64,000 bases of DNA from Marisimplicoccus sp038147335 (GCA_038147335.1 JAYQTK010000002.1:310001-374000); one strand, 5' to 3'. Shown: positions 8,415 to 17,952, counted from the first letter of the stretch. Notes: generated by a model not told the origin, from the sequence alone. Numbers and translations are program-made.

Positions 8415-9136
8415 TCTACTTGCAGAGCTTTATATATCTCTACTTCTTTTAATAAATAATCTATTACTAAAAATTGATTTTTTTCTAAAATAAGGTTTTT
8501 AATTTTTTGATCTGAGTCCAGTTTATAAAGGAAATCAGAAGTTTCAAAGGGTTCAAGGTCAAGAATATCTGAAAAAAAGTTATCATCTAAAATATATGGG
8601 AGGACCTCACTAGGAGATATGTTAAGTTTTTCTTCTTCAGATTTAGAATCAACTAAAGTCGATAATAGTTTAAATATATTTACAAAATTTAATCCATTAA
8701 CTACCTGCCTGTCATCAGTTAGAACGTTTTGGATTCTTGTTGACTTATCAGCTATATAGTCAAAACCTTTAAATTGTTCTTCCTTGAGATCTAAGAACTT
8801 TTCGGTATCATCAGGCGTAATAACAACCTCATCTAACTCTCTAACTCTTTGGTTAATTTGAACTATCAATCTTTTATTTTTCATTATCTCTTCGCTTACT
8901 CTAACAGTTCTAATTATGTATTGAACAGAAGAAAAAATAATTTCATCATCAACTCTTGCTAAAATTTCAAATTCACCATTATCATTAGTAATAGTTGTAT
9001 TTTGAGAAGTATTATTAACAACGTTTGCTGCAGGAACATCTATATTTCTATAAATGACTTTTCCTTTAATTAACTGTCGTTCTTGGGAAAAACCAAATTG
9101 AAAGATGAAAATTAAAAAAAGAATTTTTTTGAACAT
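8411..9136 (-). CDS. Exported CarboxypepD_reg-like domain protein
   Basis: A 241-residue protein with a signal peptide (MFKKILFLIFIFQFGFSQ) followed by a carboxypeptidase-regulatory-like beta-sandwich domain (about residues 22-110: LIKGKVIYRNIDVPAANVVN, then NDNGEFEILARVDDEIIFSS, then LDEVVIT). This is the domain that starts many Bacteroidota outer-membrane and periplasmic proteins. The rest (110-241) is acidic and unrecognised; no TonB-dependent barrel follows. Likely periplasmic or outer-membrane attached. It is the first gene of a minus-strand set leading into tatA. Confidence 0.75.
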   Translation of the reverse strand: MFKKILFLIFIFQFGFSQERQLIKGKVIYRNIDVPAANVVNNTSQNTTITNDNGEFEILARVDDEIIFSSVQYIIRTVRVSEEIMKNKRLIVQINQRVRELDEVVITPDDTEKFLDLKEEQFKGFDYIADKSTRIQNVLTDDRQVVNGLNFVNIFKLLSTLVDSKSEEEKLNISPSEVLPYILDDNFFSDILDLEPFETSDFLYKLDSDQKIKNLILEKNQFLVIDYLLKEVEIYKALQVE

Positions 9137-9203
9137 ATCTCTATCTAATTTACAAATAAATCATTCATAAAATAAAGAGGTCAAAATTTAATCTTTTTAT
9201 AAA

Positions 9204-9959
9204 TTACCTAACAAAGACTGGGTTTAATAAATCCTTAGATTCTTCAGAGCTAAACGAATAACCTGAGTAGTCAAATCCTAAAATATCATTTTCAGATTTA
9301 ATTTCATTTTCGATTAAATATCTTGTCATTAATCCTCTAGCTTTTTTTGCATAAAAAGAAATTATTTTAAGCTTACCATTTTTAAAGTCCTTAAACTGAG
9401 GAGAAATAATTTTGTTATTCAACAATTTAGAATTTATGACTGAAAAGTATTCGTTACTCGCAAGGTTTATAATAAGCTCGTTATCAGAAACTTCATCAGT
9501 AATTGAATTAGTTACAGATTCACTCCAAAAATCATAAAGATTTTTTGAACCATTTACTGAAAGCTTTGTTCCCATCTCAAGTCTGTAAGGTTTAATAATA
9601 TCAAAAGGTTTAAGAATACCGTAAAGACCAGATAATATTCTAATACTTTCTTGAATTTTTTCATGCTTATCAGCAGGTATTGATGATATATCAATGCCAT
9701 CATATACATCACCGTTAAATGCATAGATAGCTTGCTTTTCAGATGAATCTGAATTCTGAAATTCTTGATTTCTTTTCCAGTTCAAATCACTTAACTTAGG
9801 AGATATACTCATAAGTTTACCAAGATCAGGAGCAGATAAATCTTTAATAATATCATTAATCTGTTTGGCTTTTTTACCAAATAAAGGGTTGGAGCTATGA
9901 CTTGTCTCCACTTCGTTTTCAAAATCAAGAGATTTTGCAGGGGAAATAAGTATTTTCAT
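9204..9959 (-). CDS. yaaA: Peroxide stress protein YaaA (UPF0246)
   Basis: A 251-residue member of the YaaA/DUF328 family, which in E. coli limits free iron under hydrogen-peroxide stress and has been shown to bind DNA. Characteristic stretches are MKILISPAKSLDFE at the start, AIYAFNGDVYDGI in the middle, the SGLYGILKPFDIIKPYRLEMG block near residues 115-135, and FYAKKARGLMTRYLIE near the C-terminus. Length is normal. It follows rluD on the same strand with a short gap. Confidence 0.93.
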   Translation of the reverse strand: MKILISPAKSLDFENEVETSHSSNPLFGKKAKQINDIIKDLSAPDLGKLMSISPKLSDLNWKRNQEFQNSDSSEKQAIYAFNGDVYDGIDISSIPADKHEKIQESIRILSGLYGILKPFDIIKPYRLEMGTKLSVNGSKNLYDFWSESVTNSITDEVSDNELIINLASNEYFSVINSKLLNNKIISPQFKDFKNGKLKIISFYAKKARGLMTRYLIENEIKSENDILGFDYSGYSFSSEESKDLLNPVFVR

Positions 9960-9974
9960 CTTTTTATTTCAAAT

Positions 9975-11004
9975 TTATAAATTTTTATGTTTTGAATAAC
10001 CTCTCCATTTTTCAATAACAGAATTCATATCTACCGGAATATCACTTTCAAATAGAATATTTTCTTTGGTTTTAGGGTGAATAAAGCCAAGTGTTTTAGC
10101 ATGAAGAGCTTGTCTTGGCAACATATCAAAACAATTTTCTACGAATTGTTTATATTTTGAATAAACAGTTCCCTTTAATATTTTATTTCCACCATATCTT
10201 TCATCATTAAAAAGTGTATGCCCTAAGTATTTCATATGAACTCTAATTTGATGAGTTCTTCCTGTTTTCAATTTACAGCTAACAAGCGTTACATAACCAA
10301 ACCTTTCAATAACTTTATAATTAGTAATTGCATCTTTTCCGCCCTCAAGATCTTCATAAACAATCATTTGAAGTCTATTTTTTGGATTTCTACCAATTGG
10401 AGCATTAATCTCACCCTCATCATTTTTTACATCGCCCCAGACTAAAGCTAAATATTCTCTTTCAACTGATTTCTTAAAAAATTGCTTAGCAAGAATAGTC
10501 ATAGATTTTTCTGTTTTAGCAATTACTAAAAGACCAGATGTATCCTTGTCAATTCTATGAACCAATCCAGGTCTATTTGATGAATTATTAGGAAGATTAT
10601 CAAAATGATATAAGAGACCATTTATTAATGTGCCTGAATAATTACCATGGCCTGGATGAACCACCATTCCACTTTTTTTGTTTATTACTATTATTGAATC
10701 GTCTTCATATTTTATGTCTAAATCAATATTTTCTGGAGTAAGAAGATTCTCATATGGAGGATGAGTAAATAGTATTCTTATTTTATCTCCTTTTTTTACT
10801 TTATAACTGGATTTTACAATTATACCATTAACCCTAATTGATCCTTCTTTTGCTGCTTTTTTGAATTTTATTTCTAGTTGCATTTTCAATCCTATTCATT
10901 AAAAATTTATCAATTCTAAGCGGTTCCTGACCAACATCTATATCAAAAGCAAAATGCTCATGAAGATCTTGTTCAAAAATTTCTTTAGAATTATCTTTTT
11001 CCAT
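9975..11004 (-). CDS. rluD: 23S rRNA pseudouridine synthase RluD-type (one frame error)
   Basis: Isomerises specific uridines in 23S rRNA. The true start is ATG at 11004, giving MEKDNSKEIFEQDLHEHFAF and an S4 RNA-binding domain that reads EPLRIDKFLMNRIENATRNKIQ. In an A6 run (T6 at 10857-10862 on the plus strand) the frame breaks; with five As it continues AAKEGSIRVNG into the downstream frame. The catalytic domain contains RPGLVHRIDKDTSGLLVIAKT with the active-site Asp of HRIDKDTSG and the GRTHQIRVHM motif. Restored length is about 343 residues, normal for RluA/RluD proteins. It overlaps the PASTA gene stop by 14 bases. The indel is probably an assembly error. Confidence 0.9.
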
Positions 11005-11542
11005 TACCCAAAATTAGACTTAAGCCTGAGTTCATTGGAATTTTTTGTCCAGGGAGAATTTTTTCACCCTCATATAAAACATCTAACACCATATCTTTTC
11101 CAATATCATCAACATAATTATACTCCAAGACCTTGGAAACCAAGAGCAGTTAGGATAGATTCTGCATTTTCTTTTAGTAATTTGAATTACATTAGGTAGA
11201 GAGACTTTTGAAAATTTCTTGGATTTACATTTAGATAAATTTTTCTATTTTTTTTTACAAGTTCTTTCTCTAAGGGTATTTGAGAAATAATTGAATAATT
11301 TGGAATCTCTACAAAAAATTTTGATGAATCAAGAACTTCATATTTAAGCCTATTCTTTTAAGTACATCAATAGCATCATCAAGATTTAAACCTGATAAAT
11401 TAGGAAACTCTATATATCTATTGTGTTTTGTATAGATCATTAATGAATTATAGACAAGAAAGAACACAATAAAAACAACAGATACCATAAGAAATATTTG
11501 CTTAGTAAGTGATTTACTTTTAAACTGATCCCAAATTTTCAT
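10991..11542 (-). pseudogene. PASTA-domain membrane protein with several frame breaks
   Basis: The N-terminus is intact: a cytoplasmic stub, a membrane helix (QIFLMVSVVFIVFFLVYNSL) and the start of a PASTA domain (IEFPNLSGLNLDDAIDVLKRIGL). After that the homology jumps frame about four times: KYEVLDSSKFFVEIPNYSII through KKNRKIYLNVNPRNFQK; then SLPNVIQITK; then NAESILTALGFQGLG; then YNYVDDIGKDMVLDVLYEGE through KIPMNSGLSLILGNGKR and a stop at 10991. Net length (184 codons) matches the usual single-pass, two-to-three-PASTA protein that precedes rluD and follows ddl in Flavobacteriia. PASTA domains bind peptidoglycan fragments. Either a damaged gene or a poorly assembled stretch. Confidence 0.75.
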
Positions 11543-11575
11543 TTCTATAATTTGTGTAAATATACTAAGACATAA

Positions 11576-11604
11576 TTGTCTTTTATTATATTGACTTACA
11601 TTTG
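11576..11604 (+). promoter_or_regulatory. Bacteroidota promoter of ddl
   Basis: TTG at 11576-11578, 18 bases, then TACATTTG at 11597-11604, matching the -33/-7 consensus of the primary sigma factor in Bacteroidota. The -7 element ends eight bases before the ddl ATG, so the transcript would be leaderless or nearly so. Confidence 0.6.
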
Positions 11605-11612
11605 AAAATATT

Positions 11613-12581
11613 ATGGTAAATATTGCTGTTGTTTTTGGTGGCTATTCCTCTGAATATGAGGTATCAGTTAAAAGTGGAAAATTTATCTATGAAAATTTAA
11701 AAGACAACTCGGATTGGAATGTATTCGAAGTTTGTATTTCAAATGATAAAAACTTTGTTAGGTATAACGAGAAAGTTTATGACTTAGACTATGAAAATTT
11801 TTCATTTATTGTCAATGGAACTGTATTAAAACCCGATGCTGTATTTAATATAATACATGGTGATCCCGGGGAAAATGGAGATCTTGCCGAGATCCTAGAG
11901 AGAAATAAAATTCCTCAGACCGCATGTGATGTTTATGTATCTAAGCTCACATCCAATAAAAAAAAATATATAGAATTTGTTAATTCTCTTGGCATTCCTT
12001 CATCAAAACAAGTATTAATTACAAGAAATGGTATCAATAATCTATCTTCACTGTCAAGTTCAATCACATTTCCATGTATTGTTAAACCAAATAATGGTGG
12101 AAGCAGTATTGGTGTGTCAAAAGTTTACAAATCAAATGAACTAAATGAAAAGGTTCAAATTGCTTTTAAAGAAGACGATGAAGTATTGATTGAGAGTTTC
12201 CTTGATGGCCAAGAGGTATCAGTGGGAGTCATTCAAAATAAAAATGACAGAATAATACTTCCTATTACAGAAATAATTAGTGATAATGAACTTTTTGACT
12301 ACAGTGCAAAGTATTTAGGTGAATCTCAAGAGATTACCCCAGGAAATGTTTCTGAAAAATCAAAAAAATTGATTCATGAATATTTGAATAATATCTATGA
12401 TAATATAAACTTAAATGGAATTACAAGATCAGAATTTATAATAGTTGATGATATACCATATATTTTAGAAACTAATACTATTCCTGGATTTACTGAGCAG
12501 AGTATTGTTCCCCAACAAATTGAGGCTCAAAAACTAAATGTTAAAGATGTAATAAATGATCTTGTAAGATCTATTCTTTAA
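11613..12581 (+). CDS. ddl: D-alanine--D-alanine ligase
   Basis: ATP-grasp enzyme that joins two D-alanines for the peptidoglycan pentapeptide. The start VNIAVVFGGYSSEYEVSVKSG is the D-Ala binding and phosphate region; FNIIHGDPGENGDLAEIL follows, with KPNNGGSSIGVSK as the ATP-grasp loop and EVSVGVI plus LETNTIPGFTEQS carrying the metal and substrate residues at the C-terminus. 322 residues, normal. It opens a plus-strand pair with coaD (20-base gap) and is divergent from the PASTA gene, an arrangement that keeps wall genes together. Confidence 0.95.
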   Translation: MVNIAVVFGGYSSEYEVSVKSGKFIYENLKDNSDWNVFEVCISNDKNFVRYNEKVYDLDYENFSFIVNGTVLKPDAVFNIIHGDPGENGDLAEILERNKIPQTACDVYVSKLTSNKKKYIEFVNSLGIPSSKQVLITRNGINNLSSLSSSITFPCIVKPNNGGSSIGVSKVYKSNELNEKVQIAFKEDDEVLIESFLDGQEVSVGVIQNKNDRIILPITEIISDNELFDYSAKYLGESQEITPGNVSEKSKKLIHEYLNNIYDNINLNGITRSEFIIVDDIPYILETNTIPGFTEQSIVPQQIEAQKLNVKDVINDLVRSIL

Positions 12582-12601
12582 ATAATAATTAAATTTATCT
12601 T

Positions 12602-13054
12602 ATGAAAAGAGCTGTTTTTCCTGGATCCTTTGACCCAATTACAATTGGACACCTTGATATTATAAATAAGGGTTTAAAAGTTTTTGATGAAATAATCATT
12701 GGAATAGGAGAAAACACTGATAAAAAATACATGTTTTCATCTGATCAAAGAGCCGAATATGTCAAAACTGTTTTTAAAAAAAATAATAACGTAACTGTAA
12801 AAACTTATTCTGGATTAACAGTTGATTTTTGTAAAAAAAATAATTCAAACTTTCTAATAAGGGGTCTAAGAAACCCTTCTGACTTTGAGTTTGAAAAAAG
12901 CATTGCACTTACAAATAGAAAGATTTCAGATATTGAGACTGTGTTCTTTTTAACTTCAGTAGAAAACTCATACATAAGCAGTAGTATTGTAAGAGAGCTT
13001 ATAAGGAATAAGGGTGACTACCAATTATTTATTCCTAAAGGAATTACTATTTAG
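12602..13054 (+). CDS. coaD: Pantetheine-phosphate adenylyltransferase
   Basis: Penultimate step of coenzyme A synthesis: transfers AMP from ATP to 4'-phosphopantetheine. The nucleotidyltransferase motif is GSFDPITIGH (residues 8-17), with His-17 of the T/HxGH signature. LIRGLRNPSDFEFE near residue 85 and the ISSSIVRE motif near residue 123 complete the active site. 150 residues, standard. Its last 30 bases overlap the end of the convergent Nudix gene. Confidence 0.96.
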   Translation: MKRAVFPGSFDPITIGHLDIINKGLKVFDEIIIGIGENTDKKYMFSSDQRAEYVKTVFKKNNNVTVKTYSGLTVDFCKKNNSNFLIRGLRNPSDFEFEKSIALTNRKISDIETVFFLTSVENSYISSSIVRELIRNKGDYQLFIPKGITI

Positions 13055-13645
13055 AACTTCTAGTACTATTAACCTTATATTTTCAAATGCATTTTTTAAA
13101 AGATTATTAATATCATCATATGATATCCATTCTGTCTTCATTATACCCTCCTCAACTTGAGGAATTAAGGGCCCCATATAAGAGGTTGACATTTTAAACC
13201 AATATGTTTTTTTTAATCTATAATTTTTACCCTTTTTAAAAATATGATAAGTCTCAGATAACTGATTATTAATAATAATATCTGCAACACCTGTCTCTTC
13301 TGTTACTTCCCTTTTAGCAGCTTCAATTATTAGTTCTTTTTTTTCAACTCCACCCTTTGGAAGATCCCATTTGTCATTTCTAAATATGAAAAGTAATTTT
13401 CCGTCAGTTCTTTCAACTAATCCACCAGCAGCCTGAATTACAGGAAATTTTTTTAAAAATATTTCCCATAGCTTATCCATATTTTTATGATATAAATAAA
13501 CCTTTTCATTGTTCTTAGACTTTAATGCTTTAATAATTAATGATGCAGTAGTATATTTTATAAAAATTAATGGAGATGAATCAGATGTCTCAAGTATTTT
13601 ATCAGTTAAAACAAGGGGCTTTTGGTTGAAAAAAACTTTATACAT
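13025..13645 (-). CDS. Nudix hydrolase
   Basis: A two-part protein of about 206 residues. An N-terminal 60-70 residues without clear homology precede a Nudix domain whose box reads GGVEKKELIIEAAKREVTEE (G-x5-E-x7-REVxEE), ending TGV. Nudix enzymes cleave nucleoside diphosphates linked to another group; substrate here unknown. I prefer ATG at 13645 (MYKVFFNQKP) to a TTG three codons earlier. The divergent pyrE starts only eight bases away, an arrangement common in Flavobacteriia. Confidence 0.85.
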   Translation of the reverse strand: MYKVFFNQKPLVLTDKILETSDSSPLIFIKYTTASLIIKALKSKNNEKVYLYHKNMDKLWEIFLKKFPVIQAAGGLVERTDGKLLFIFRNDKWDLPKGGVEKKELIIEAAKREVTEETGVADIIINNQLSETYHIFKKGKNYRLKKTYWFKMSTSYMGPLIPQVEEGIMKTEWISYDDINNLLKNAFENIRLIVLEVLNSNSFRNK

Positions 13646-13653
13646 TTGTAACA

Positions 13654-14293
13654 ATGGTTCTAGATAAAAAAGTTGCTGAGCAAACTATAAATTATCTCAC
13701 ACAAATTAATGCAATTAAATTAAATACCAAAAAATCCATTCACATGGACAAGCGGTATAAAATCTCCAATTTACTGTGACAATAGATTGCTGCTCTCATA
13801 TCCTGAGATTAGAAAATTTATTGCAGAAAAAATGTCTGAAATTATTAAAAATAAATATGGAGAGAATATATCAATTACTGGAGTTGCTACTGGTGCTATA
13901 GCAATTGGAGCATTGATTGCAGAAAGGTTAAATCTTCCATATTCTTATGTCAGACCAGAGCCTAAAAATCATGGATTAAAAAATCAGATTGAGGGATTTA
14001 TTGATAAAGGATCTGAAATTATTGTGATTGAAGATTTGATAAGTACAGGAAAAAGTAGTCTTAATGCTATAAATGCTTTAAGAGATGAAAGTTTTAATGT
14101 CAGTGGAATGCTTTCTATATTCTCATATAACTTTGATTTTGCTAATCAAAGGTTTCAAAATGAAAACATTCCAATTAACTCATTAGCAGATTTTAATACT
14201 TTAGTTGAAATGATTTTATCTGAAGGATCTATATCTAAAGATGAGGCAGCCAGACTTATGGACTGGAGAAATGATCCTGAAAACTGGGTTTAA
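13654..14293 (+). CDS. pyrE: Orotate phosphoribosyltransferase (one frame error)
   Basis: Joins orotate to PRPP in pyrimidine synthesis. From ATG at 13654 the sequence reads MVLDKKVAEQTINYLTQINA then IKLNTK, and breaks in an A6 run near 13731. With one A fewer it continues NPFTWTSGIKSPIYCDNRLL, the diagnostic PyrE N-terminal motif, in frame with the rest. The PRPP-binding loop is IIVIEDLISTGKSS, and GVATGAIAIGALIAE lies before it. The corrected protein is about 212 residues, normal. Probably an assembly indel rather than a lost gene, since no second pyrE is visible to replace it. Confidence 0.9.
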
Positions 14294-15018
14294 TAAATTA
14301 TTTTTATCTCTGAAGATTTAAACTCTTTTGATCCAATATTTTCTATTTGGGCAACTAAATTTCCATTATGTAAGACTCTTTCAACTTTTCCATTAAATAT
14401 TTTTTCTTTTATTAGAAATCTGCATTTATTCTTTCCATATAAATTTTGATTGAATTCTTTAGATAAATATTTAATATCATGAATTCTTTTAAAATAAGTT
14501 GCATAATTTTTTAGTAATTGATCTAAAACTTCATCTAAATCAATATTTTTACCACTTATTTTTTTTAAAGATGTTGCATGCTTAAGATTATTGAATCTTG
14601 TTTGATTTACATTTATCCCAGTACCTATTATTGAATAAGATAAGTCACTACTTTTAAAATTATTTTCAATTAATATTCCTGATATCTTCCTGTTTTCTGA
14701 CAAAATGTCGTTTGGCCACTTAATAAAGCACTTTTCTTTACTAAAAAAATTTACAGTTTTAAGAACTGAAAGTGATGTTGCAAAATTTAATGCATATATA
14801 GGTGAGATAAAATCTTTAGTAAATTCAAGATATAACGAGCATAAAAGGTTATTTCCATAACTAGAGAACCACCTTCTAGCTAATTGTCCTTTACCCTTGT
14901 ACTGATATTTTGCAGATATAACATCTTTATTATTAATTTTTTTTGATTTAATTAACATCTTCACTTTGTCATTTGTTGACTTAGTGGCATTAACTTTGAT
15001 GATGTTATATGCAGTCAT
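14290..15018 (-). CDS. birA: Biotin--[acetyl-CoA-carboxylase] ligase, catalytic domain only
   Basis: Attaches biotin to carboxyl carrier proteins. The biotinyl-AMP site is seen in KGQLARRWFSSYGNNLLCSL (a diverged GRGRxGRxW motif) and in KWPNDILSENRKISGILIEN; the C-terminal SH3-like domain follows. At 242 residues it lacks the N-terminal winged helix of E. coli BirA, so it should not act as a repressor. Convergent four-base overlap with pyrE and divergent from rsfS. Confidence 0.9.
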   Translation of the reverse strand: MTAYNIIKVNATKSTNDKVKMLIKSKKINNKDVISAKYQYKGKGQLARRWFSSYGNNLLCSLYLEFTKDFISPIYALNFATSLSVLKTVNFFSKEKCFIKWPNDILSENRKISGILIENNFKSSDLSYSIIGTGINVNQTRFNNLKHATSLKKISGKNIDLDEVLDQLLKNYATYFKRIHDIKYLSKEFNQNLYGKNKCRFLIKEKIFNGKVERVLHNGNLVAQIENIGSKEFKSSEIKIIY

Positions 15019-15032
15019 ATTATTAAAAGTAA

Positions 15033-15040
15033 TAAATTTG
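15033..15040 (+). promoter_or_regulatory. Putative -7 element of the rsfS-ftsH set
   Basis: TAAATTTG, 16 bases before the rsfS ATG, matches TAnnTTTG. No TTG is found at the -33 position. It would drive rsfS, ftsH, the LUD gene, cdsA and psd, which follow with gaps or overlaps of only a few bases. Confidence 0.4.
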
Positions 15041-15056
15041 AAAAAAGAAAAGATTA

Positions 15057-15428
15057 ATGGTTAAACCCAAGTCAGCAGAATCTGAATTAATTAGTAAAAT
15101 TATATTCGGTATTGAAGATGTTAAGGGTGTAGATGTAAATATAATGGACCTAACAAATATTACTAACACTGTTTGTGGATATTTTATAGTTTGTACGGGC
15201 ACATCAAATACTCATGTTACAGCAATTGTTAGCTCAATTAGAAAACATGTGAGTAAAGAATTAAAGGAAAAACCATTTAGTATTGAAGGAAATGAAAATC
15301 AGGAATGGGTTTTAATTGATTATGTTAATGTAGTAGTTCATGTTTTTCAAAGAGAAATTAGAGAATATTATGATATTGAGAACCTCTGGGGTGATGCAAA
15401 AATTACAAACGTTGAATTAAATGCTTGA
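15057..15428 (+). CDS. rsfS: Ribosomal silencing factor RsfS
   Basis: A 123-residue RsfS/Iojap protein, which binds uL14 and blocks joining of the ribosomal subunits in starvation. Recognisable are the stretches NTVCGYFIVCTGTSNTHVTA and IEGNENQEWVLIDYVNVVVHVF, the two core blocks of the family, and the tail EYYDIENLWGDA. Its TGA lies two bases before the ftsH ATG, so the two are likely translated together. Confidence 0.95.
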   Translation: MVKPKSAESELISKIIFGIEDVKGVDVNIMDLTNITNTVCGYFIVCTGTSNTHVTAIVSSIRKHVSKELKEKPFSIEGNENQEWVLIDYVNVVVHVFQREIREYYDIENLWGDAKITNVELNA

Positions 15429-15430
15429 AA

Positions 15431-17365
15431 ATGGCAAACAAGAAAAAAAATAATAAATCAAAAATTAATATATACTGGTTCTATGCATCAATTGTCTTTT
15501 TTATAATCAGTATTGGACTACTTGGTGGAGATAATGGTATTCAAAATACTCAACCAACTGATATCTCATCTTTTGAAAATTATTTAAGGAATGGAGATGT
15601 GGAGAGAGTCACAATAATTAACCAGAGATATGCCCGAGTAACATTAAATGAAAATGCTCTTGAAAAAGACATACATAAAAGAGCTAGATCAAAAAACTTT
15701 TTAGGACAAGATAATCTAGCTGGGCCTCACTATCAATTTGAAATTGGTACTCCAGAATTATTTGAAACCAATCTTCAGCAAATTAAACAAACTCAAGATT
15801 TAGACTTTTCAATCGAATTTATGACTATGGAGAATAGATGGCTTGATGTTCTTTTAGGATTTCTGCCAATTATTATAATAATTGGAGTATGGATTTTCTT
15901 AATGAGAAGAATGTCTGGTGGTGCTGGAGGTGCAGGTGGGCAAATTTTTAATATTGGTAAATCAAAAGCAAAATTATTTGATCAGAATACTTTAGTAAAA
16001 GTTACATTTAAGGATGTAGCTGGTCTTGAGGGTGCAAAAGAAGAAGTTCAAGAAATAGTTGATTTTTTAAAGAATCCAAAAAAATATACTGTTTTAGGTG
16101 GTAAAATTCCAAAAGGTGCTCTTTTAGTAGGTGCACCAGGAACTGGAAAAACTCTTCTTGCAAAAGCTGTAGCAGGTGAAGCTAAAGTTCCTTTCTTTTC
16201 TCTTTCTGGTTCTGATTTTGTTGAAATGTTTGTTGGAGTAGGTGCTTCAAGAGTTAGAGATTTGTTTAAGCAAGCAAAGGATAAATCTCCATCAATAATT
16301 TTTATTGATGAGATAGATGCCATAGGAAGAGCTAGGGGTAGAAGTAATATTACTGGATCTAATGATGAAAGAGAAAATACATTTAATCAACTTTTAACAG
16401 AAATGGATGGTTTTGGTACAGATACTAATGTTATAGTTATTGCTGCAACAAACAGAGCTGATGTCCTTGACAAAGCATTAATGAGGGCTGGTAGATTTGA
16501 TAGACAGATATTTGTAGACCTACCTGACTTGAATGAAAGAAGAGAAATCTTTCAGGTTCATTTAAAGCCATTAAAAAAGAGTAGGACTTTAGACATTGAC
16601 TTCTTAGCAAAACAAACACCTGGTTTCTCTGGTGCTGATATTGCAAACGTTTGTAATGAAGCAGCATTAATAGCTGCAAGAAACAATAAGAAATCTGTTG
16701 GTAAACAAGATTTTCTTGATGCAGTAGATAGAATTGTAGGTGGTTTAGAGAAAAAGAATAAAATAATCACTAAAGAAGAGAAGAATACAATAGCTTTTCA
16801 TGAAGCAGGTCATGCAATTGTAAGTTGGCTTCTTGAACACGCAGCTCCTCTTGTTAAAGTAACAATTGTTCCAAGAGGTCAGTCTCTTGGGGCTGCCTGG
16901 TATTTACCAGAGGAGAGAATGATTGTAAGAACAGAACAAATGCTAGACGAAATGTGTGCTACTCTAGGTGGAAGAGCAGCAGAAAAGATAATGTTTAATA
17001 AAATCTCCACTGGAGCTTTAAGCGATTTAGAAAAAGTTACTAAACAGGCAAGAGCAATAGTCTCTGTTTATGGTTTAAATGATAAAATCGGTAACATTAC
17101 ATACTATGACTCAAGTGGGCAGACTGATTATAATTTCACTAAGCCTTACTCTGAAGAAACTGCAAAAAAAATAGACGAAGAAATATCACTTATTATTGAA
17201 AAACAATATAAAAGAGCCTGTGATATTCTTAAGAAAAACAAAAGCAAACTATCAGAACTTGCTAAAAGACTGTTAGAGAAAGAAGTAATCTTTAAAGAAG
17301 ATCTTGTTAAAATTCTTGGTGAAAGACCATTTAAAAAAGATGAACAAGATGAAAATAAAAAATAA
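15431..17365 (+). CDS. ftsH: ATP-dependent zinc metalloprotease FtsH
   Basis: Membrane-anchored AAA+ protease that degrades misfolded membrane proteins and regulators. Two membrane helices (about residues 14-31 and 141-159) flank a periplasmic domain; a glycine-rich linker leads to the AAA module with Walker A GAPGTGKT (234-241) and Walker B IIFIDEIDA, the second region of homology (NRADVLDKALMRAGRFDR) and the zinc site HEAGH (457-461). I take ATG at 15431; a TTG two codons earlier would overlap the rsfS stop. 644 residues, typical of Bacteroidota. Confidence 0.97.
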   Translation: MANKKKNNKSKINIYWFYASIVFFIISIGLLGGDNGIQNTQPTDISSFENYLRNGDVERVTIINQRYARVTLNENALEKDIHKRARSKNFLGQDNLAGPHYQFEIGTPELFETNLQQIKQTQDLDFSIEFMTMENRWLDVLLGFLPIIIIIGVWIFLMRRMSGGAGGAGGQIFNIGKSKAKLFDQNTLVKVTFKDVAGLEGAKEEVQEIVDFLKNPKKYTVLGGKIPKGALLVGAPGTGKTLLAKAVAGEAKVPFFSLSGSDFVEMFVGVGASRVRDLFKQAKDKSPSIIFIDEIDAIGRARGRSNITGSNDERENTFNQLLTEMDGFGTDTNVIVIAATNRADVLDKALMRAGRFDRQIFVDLPDLNERREIFQVHLKPLKKSRTLDIDFLAKQTPGFSGADIANVCNEAALIAARNNKKSVGKQDFLDAVDRIVGGLEKKNKIITKEEKNTIAFHEAGHAIVSWLLEHAAPLVKVTIVPRGQSLGAAWYLPEERMIVRTEQMLDEMCATLGGRAAEKIMFNKISTGALSDLEKVTKQARAIVSVYGLNDKIGNITYYDSSGQTDYNFTKPYSEETAKKIDEEISLIIEKQYKRACDILKKNKSKLSELAKRLLEKEVIFKEDLVKILGERPFKKDEQDENKK

Positions 17366-17370
17366 TTATT

Positions 17371-17952
17371 TTGAGCTTTTGGAACTTTTTTAAAAATAAG
17401 AAGAAAGATAACCAGGAGCCTGATGATACCTCTATTTCTGATGAATCATCTCTGGATTTAATTTTTGCCAAAAATTTTACAGAATCAGGTGGTAGATTCA
17501 TCTATCTAGATCATGAAAATTCTACAAAAGATGTCTTTGAAAAAATTATTGGAGAAAATAATTGGGAGATAGACAATGTTTGTTCACTTGATACAGATAT
17601 CTCTAAAAATCTTGATATAAGATTGATTAGAAATATTGATAACGAAAAAGTCAAAGCACTTGTCACTGATTGTGAATATTTACTTTCAAATTCAGGAAGA
17701 ATATTAATTTGTAACAAACAGATAAAGAATAACAAAATTGAAAATCTTCCTCCAGTAGTAATAATTTTGGCTCGAATGGATCAATTTGTATCTGACCTAA
17801 GTGAAGGCATGACTAAGCTTAAATATAAATACAAAACAAAGTTTCCTTCAAATATTACAACTATTGTAGTAAAAAATAAGCTGAATGAAGATAACTTTTT
17901 AACTTACGGTAATAGTGCCAAAGATATCTATCTTATTTTGAGTGATGATTAA
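17371..17952 (+). CDS. LUD-domain protein (LutC-like)
   Basis: A 193-residue protein with weak similarity to the LUD domain found in LutB/LutC lactate-utilisation proteins. The conserved end of such proteins is seen in LPPVVIILARMDQFVSDLSE. In Flavobacteriia this single-domain form sits between ftsH and cdsA and its role is unknown; it does not come with lutA or lutB here, so lactate oxidation should not be inferred. The start is TTG at 17371 (MSFWNFF), as no ATG fits. It overlaps cdsA by eight bases. Confidence 0.7.
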   Translation: MSFWNFFKNKKKDNQEPDDTSISDESSLDLIFAKNFTESGGRFIYLDHENSTKDVFEKIIGENNWEIDNVCSLDTDISKNLDIRLIRNIDNEKVKALVTDCEYLLSNSGRILICNKQIKNNKIENLPPVVIILARMDQFVSDLSEGMTKLKYKYKTKFPSNITTIVVKNKLNEDNFLTYGNSAKDIYLILSDD

